Shown here piece by piece: positions 60,839-64,000 of a stretch of 64,000 nt of DNA (position 1 is its first letter; every line of letters starts with the position of its first letter). Position numbers and translations under genes: made by a program. The DNA is from Mycobacteriales bacterium (lineage in GTDB: Bacteria > Actinomycetota > Actinomycetes > Mycobacteriales > Mycobacteriaceae), in NCBI GenBank assembly GCA_018376445.1, contig JAHABL010000001.1:124001-188000 (forward strand). Reading direction: 5' to 3'. A model generated the notes under the pieces. It ran no database searches and was not told where the DNA came from. It saw nothing but the letters and a program-made list of their open reading frames with translations.

Positions 60839-61372
60839 TTAGGTGGTTGTTACGCGAACCGGATTGATCTCTTCGAGTGTCGCCGTCAGCTGTGTACTCC
60901 ATTGTTCAGAGTAAGTTTGTTCAGCTGTTTTAGCCTGCTGATAGGCCTCCAGGATGGACGTAGCGAGTTCGTTTGCAGTGAGCTTTTTCGCTTTGTCTTT
61001 GCATTCGACCGAGGTGAGGCAGCCGCGTCCCGAGATAGTGACGGTGACTGCGTCGGTGCTTCCTTCGCTGGAGTGGGTCTCGAGGTCTTCGCCAGCTTTT
61101 CGGAGAGTGGCCATGCTGTTGTGGAGGGCGCCGTAGATTTCGGCGAGTGCCGGGATGGGCGGTTCACTGAGCCGTGCCATAACACTGTCGATTTCGCGGT
61201 TATTGTACGGTTGCTCGTACTTTGGCAGTGCTTTGGCGTGGAGTCGGCATAGTTCGGCGGAAAGTCGCGCGGGGGAGAGGTTTCCGCGCAGCACGATGCT
61301 GAGCAAGTTGCCGTTGTCGTCACAGGTGATGGTGATGGTGCGGTCCGCGGTGTGGTAGGTGATCTTACTCAT
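60839..61372 (-). CDS. duplicated YbaB/EbfC-like (EspL-like) protein
   Basis: 177 residues. The C-terminal part (108-147) VTVTISGRGCLTSVECKDKA with LTANELATSILEAYQQA is a clear YbaB-type half. Residues 11-49 (ITITCDDNGNLLSIVLRGNL then SPARLSAELCRLHAKAL) look like a degenerate second copy. YbaB-like proteins occur in ESX loci of mycobacteria, where EspL supports other secreted factors. It starts three bases after the NlpC/P60 stop, so they are coupled. DNA binding or chaperone action is inferred. Confidence 0.72.
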   Translation of the reverse strand: MSKITYHTADRTITITCDDNGNLLSIVLRGNLSPARLSAELCRLHAKALPKYEQPYNNREIDSVMARLSEPPIPALAEIYGALHNSMATLRKAGEDLETHSSEGSTDAVTVTISGRGCLTSVECKDKAKKLTANELATSILEAYQQAKTAEQTYSEQWSTQLTATLEEINPVRVTTT

Positions 61373-61375
61373 GTA

Positions 61376-63172
61376 CTATGCCTTCAGCCATGGCCGGAAG
61401 ACACCTTCGAAGGCCATCCCGGCATTGTCGGTACGAACAGGGGTGACGGAGACGGGGTCGCCGGCCTCGATCATGAGGCCGTCTCCGAGGAACATAGCAA
61501 CGTGGCCGTCCCAGATGAGTAGGTCACCGGGGAGAGCATCGCCGACGGGGATGTGCGGGTTGTTGTCCTGGTCCCAGGTGGTGCGGCCAATTTCTAGGCC
61601 TGCCTGTTCGTAGGCCCACTGGGTGAGGCCAGAGCAGTCGAGACCGACTCCAGGGCTGGTGCCACCCCATACGTAGGGCACACCGATCTGTGACAGTGCA
61701 GACTCGATGGCTTTGGCGGCAATGGGGTTGGGGGCGTACACAGTGGTTCCGTTGGGGAGGACGACGGGGATGGGGCCGTCGACGCCGCCGTAGGAGAGGT
61801 CTCCGTAGGTGTCGTAGCTACCGGTGTTGGTGTGTTCCCCACTGGGGCTGCCACTGCCGTTCTGGTGCTCGGGTACGTAACTGACACCTGTGGTGGTGGC
61901 TGCCGGGGTGTGGGCGGCGCTGGTTCCGGTGGCTGCCCGGGTGCCATAGCTGGAGTAGCCATAGGGGTTGTTGCTGTGTCCGCTGGCATAGCTAGCACCA
62001 TTGGCCGGGTTGTTGGCGCCGACACTGCTGCTGGCGACGGTGCCGCTACCAGCAGGCGGGGTGTAGGTAACTCCAGCACTAGTGGGCGAGGCGGTGGGGC
62101 TACTGGTGGGGGAAGCAGTGGTGGTTGCGCCGCTCTGCATACCGGTGGGACCAGAGTAGTTGTGGAGGCCGTTTGTCGTGGGCGAGTTGGTGACGGGGGC
62201 GGAGGAGGCTGCTGCGGTGACGGCCGGTTGAGATTGGGTGAAGTTGTCGGCTTCGTTTCCCCAGGCGACGTGGCCTGAGGGGAGTGATCCAGGGGAAAGT
62301 TTTCCGGCTACGTCCACCATCCCGGGGAGTTTCACTTGGCCTTCCAACGTGGGTAGCTTGGGGGTAAGCGCGGCTCCTGCCGCTTCCGCCATGGACTTGA
62401 GGGAGGGCAGTGCTAGCGGAAGCTTGATGTCGAGGTTGAGGCGGGCATCTTGTGCAGTCTTCAGAGCTTCTGCGGTGGGGCCTTGCAGTTGGCTGAAGGC
62501 ATTCATGAACACTTCTGCCGCTTGTCGGCAGGAGTTAATAGCAGCGCCAATGGTAGCGAGAATTGTTCCGATGCCGGTCTCGATCAGGCTCAGGGAGTCT
62601 ACAGCCTCGTGCAGGAACTTTGCGATGATGCCAGCGATCTCTACGGCTGCTTTGCCGACAATAGCGGTTGCCTCGTTGGTGGCCTTGGCCAGTTCGCCTG
62701 TCTTCACTTCGAGGTCACCGGAGTGTGCGGAGATGTCTTTGACGACCTGGAGTGCAGCGTTGGCGGCGGGGCCAGTCCACGCACTAACGATCTGCTGAGT
62801 GGCACTTCCGATGGCGGTGACCACTGTGCCATATGCCTGCCCGGTTTGTTCCAGTGCGGATACGAGCCCGTGCAGCGCAGAGAGATCCGGCGCAGGTAGG
62901 GTAGGCAGGCCAAGTGGCAGTCCTAGATGGGGAGCTTGCAATGTCTGTTGGGAAGCGGTGGTCGTGAACGGGTTTGGGGTGGGCCCGTTCTGGAAGGAAT
63001 GGGTTGACGGGGTGGCTTCAGGTTGTCCGCCGGTGCTCGCTCCAGCGGCACCATATCCGACACTGAGGTGGATGTGTAGACCGGTGGCGTTGGTGAGTTC
63101 AAGAGAACCTTGTGCGCCCAGTCCAGACATGGTCTGGATCATGGGCAGGGCGAGGGTAACTGGATCTAGCAT
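61376..63172 (-). CDS. NlpC/P60 peptidoglycan hydrolase with WxG-type helical domain
   Basis: 598 residues. There is no Sec signal peptide. Residues about 95-290 are helical and contain a WxG turn (Trp132 in SAWTGPAANAAL), resembling type VII secretion substrates. Residues about 310-460 are a Ser/Thr/Gly/Pro-rich linker. The C-terminal NlpC/P60 domain has catalytic Cys513 in LDCSGLTQWAYEQAG and His557 in DGHVAMFLGDG. It should cut peptidoglycan stem peptides outside the cell. Its start overlaps the EspC-like gene by seven bases. Export by an ESX system is inferred from architecture. Confidence 0.88.
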   Translation of the reverse strand: MLDPVTLALPMIQTMSGLGAQGSLELTNATGLHIHLSVGYGAAGASTGGQPEATPSTHSFQNGPTPNPFTTTASQQTLQAPHLGLPLGLPTLPAPDLSALHGLVSALEQTGQAYGTVVTAIGSATQQIVSAWTGPAANAALQVVKDISAHSGDLEVKTGELAKATNEATAIVGKAAVEIAGIIAKFLHEAVDSLSLIETGIGTILATIGAAINSCRQAAEVFMNAFSQLQGPTAEALKTAQDARLNLDIKLPLALPSLKSMAEAAGAALTPKLPTLEGQVKLPGMVDVAGKLSPGSLPSGHVAWGNEADNFTQSQPAVTAAASSAPVTNSPTTNGLHNYSGPTGMQSGATTTASPTSSPTASPTSAGVTYTPPAGSGTVASSSVGANNPANGASYASGHSNNPYGYSSYGTRAATGTSAAHTPAATTTGVSYVPEHQNGSGSPSGEHTNTGSYDTYGDLSYGGVDGPIPVVLPNGTTVYAPNPIAAKAIESALSQIGVPYVWGGTSPGVGLDCSGLTQWAYEQAGLEIGRTTWDQDNNPHIPVGDALPGDLLIWDGHVAMFLGDGLMIEAGDPVSVTPVRTDNAGMAFEGVFRPWLKA

Positions 63173-63489
63173 TCCAAGCCTTCCTTAGCGATCGCGGCGG
63201 TGTGGGCGCCCTCAGTGCTGAGGTAGGCGGCACTGGTTGCGGCGGCGCGTGCTGCACTGTCTTCAAGATCGCCCACGATCTTTGCGAATCCGGCACTGTG
63301 GACGGCATGGGCAGTTTCGTAGGCGACGGCGAATTCGGTGGCGATTGCGCCCAGCGCAGGCAAGATGACACCGCTGGACGCGACTTCTAGCAGACCCTCT
63401 TCACCCGCAAGAGCAGCTCCGGCCGCGCCCACTGCGGTTCCGAAGGCTGTAATGGCGGGGATGTCTGCTGAAACATGGTTAAGAGACAT
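63166..63489 (-). CDS. EspC-like (DUF2580-type) small helical protein with YxxxE motif
   Basis: 107 residues, Ala-rich helices with no signal peptide or membrane segment. The C-terminal part RAAATSAAYLSTEGAHTAAI contains Y89-x-x-x-E93, matching the YxxxD/E export signal of type VII substrates. Length and pattern fit the EspC family. Ribosome site AAGGGGG. The NlpC/P60 gene starts inside its last codons, so the two products are probably made in equal amounts and may form a secreted pair. Confidence 0.72.
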   Translation of the reverse strand: MSLNHVSADIPAITAFGTAVGAAGAALAGEEGLLEVASSGVILPALGAIATEFAVAYETAHAVHSAGFAKIVGDLEDSAARAAATSAAYLSTEGAHTAAIAKEGLEC

Positions 63490-63640
63490 GTTTCCCCCTT
63501 CATGGAGATGGACGTTAACGATATGACGCTGTCTGTTCGCAGAAGGTTCCCTTCACCCGCAAAAAGTTGAAGAATTTTTGGAACAGTTCGGGGTGCCCTC
63601 GAGACAATGAATAAGGGAGAGGTGTGCCAAGATTAGAGGC

Positions 63641-64000
63641 ATGGATGTAACTGTCATCGATCACCCCTTGGCCCTTTCTCGTCTCACCACCATGCGCGAT
63701 GAGCGCAGCAGTAATGCACAATTCCGGGCGGCTCTTAAAGAACTCGCTCAGATGCTGGTGTATGAAGCAGCGCGCGATCTACCGTTGGAAGATCTCCCTA
63801 TTAACACCCCTTTGGTGCCGACCACTGGTCACCGTCTGCTGCAGCCGCCGCTGCTTGTGCCGGTTATCCGTGCTGGTTTGGGCATGGTGGATGCCGCTAT
63901 GTCGATGATTCCCGATGCGCAGGTGGGCTTCGTCGGTATGGCGCGCAATGAGGAGACTCATCAGCCGGTTCCGTATCTGGAAGCTCTGCCGGATGATCTT
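63641..64000 (+). CDS. upp: uracil phosphoribosyltransferase, partial (runs off right edge)
   Basis: The first 120 residues are present. It begins MDVTVIDHPLALSRLTTMRD, the standard Upp N-terminus, and continues with PPLLVPVIRAGLGMVDAAMSMI and GFVGMARNEETHQPVPY. The enzyme salvages uracil with PRPP to give UMP. The PRPP loop lies beyond the window. Divergent from the EspC-like gene, with 151 bases between. Confidence 0.95.
   Translation, partial: MDVTVIDHPLALSRLTTMRDERSSNAQFRAALKELAQMLVYEAARDLPLEDLPINTPLVPTTGHRLLQPPLLVPVIRAGLGMVDAAMSMIPDAQVGFVGMARNEETHQPVPYLEALPDDL

Noticed and set aside
1..64000. CRISPR arrays, insertion sequences, prophage or rRNA genes
   Set aside because: No direct-repeat arrays, transposase or integrase-like proteins, or rRNA sequence were seen on reading through the window.

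Overview
The window is a chromosomal segment of a high-GC actinobacterium, most likely of the order Mycobacteriales (Corynebacteriales). The support is mycothiol synthase, a GlnR-type orphan regulator, an LmeA-like mannan maturation protein, PurL/PurS/PurQ as three proteins, and gene orders that I recall from Mycobacterium tuberculosis and Corynebacterium glutamicum. The genus cannot be fixed from sequence alone. A small-genome relative such as Lawsonella or Dietzia is possible, but this is a guess. I saw no insertion sequence, prophage, integrase, CRISPR array or rRNA operon; one tRNA-Thr(TGT) is present. || Layout. 1-5 kb, mostly minus strand: a partial lipoprotein; a three-gene unit of small protein, trehalose-6-phosphate synthase OtsA and a Cys-rich HTH regulator; tRNA-Thr; and two paralogous single-pass membrane proteins. 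5-9 kb: a secreted GH1 glycosidase and a PhoP/PhoR-type two-component system. 9-24.6 kb: the purine cluster (purD, purB, purC, purS, purQ, purL, purF, purM), interrupted by two tandem glycerophosphodiester phosphodiesterases, an oligopeptidase B and a sterol-carrier-like protein. 24.9-26.4 kb: DUF3073 and YgfZ-like proteins. 26.8-33 kb: cytochrome bd oxidase and its ABC exporter (cydABDC). 33-42.7 kb: a nitrobindin-like protein, LmeA, GlnR, MshD, PstSCAB, PhoU and a tRNA dihydrouridine synthase. 42.8-45.7 kb: a CoA-transferase followed by an ACT/DUF711 pair, which looks like an accessory insert. 45.7-59.5 kb: TrmL, FolD, DUF3017, MetX with two tandem MetY, two MFS transporters, Icd, ExoIII, TrpS and YihY. 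59.5-63.5 kb: a minus-strand cluster of an EspC-like small protein, an NlpC/P60 hydrolase with a WxG-type helical region, a duplicated YbaB-like protein and a duplicated acidic protein. The window ends inside upp. || How the genes work together. The pur genes encode most of de novo IMP synthesis, with PurL, PurS and PurQ forming the FGAM synthase. CydDC supports assembly of the CydAB terminal oxidase. PstSCAB, PhoU and a PhoPR pair suggest phosphate or envelope-stress control. MetX and MetY make homocysteine by direct sulfhydrylation. || The most interesting elements are: (i) the EspC-like/WxG-NlpC/YbaB-like/acidic-protein cluster, which resembles a type VII secretion substrate pair with accessory proteins but without ESX machinery in the window; (ii) about 14 genes whose start codon lies exactly 6 or 7 bases after a -10-like hexamer, implying leaderless mRNAs; (iii) several perfect palindromes in promoters (otsA operon, GH1 glycosidase, cydA); and (iv) two membrane proteins whose extracytoplasmic cysteines have matched spacing.
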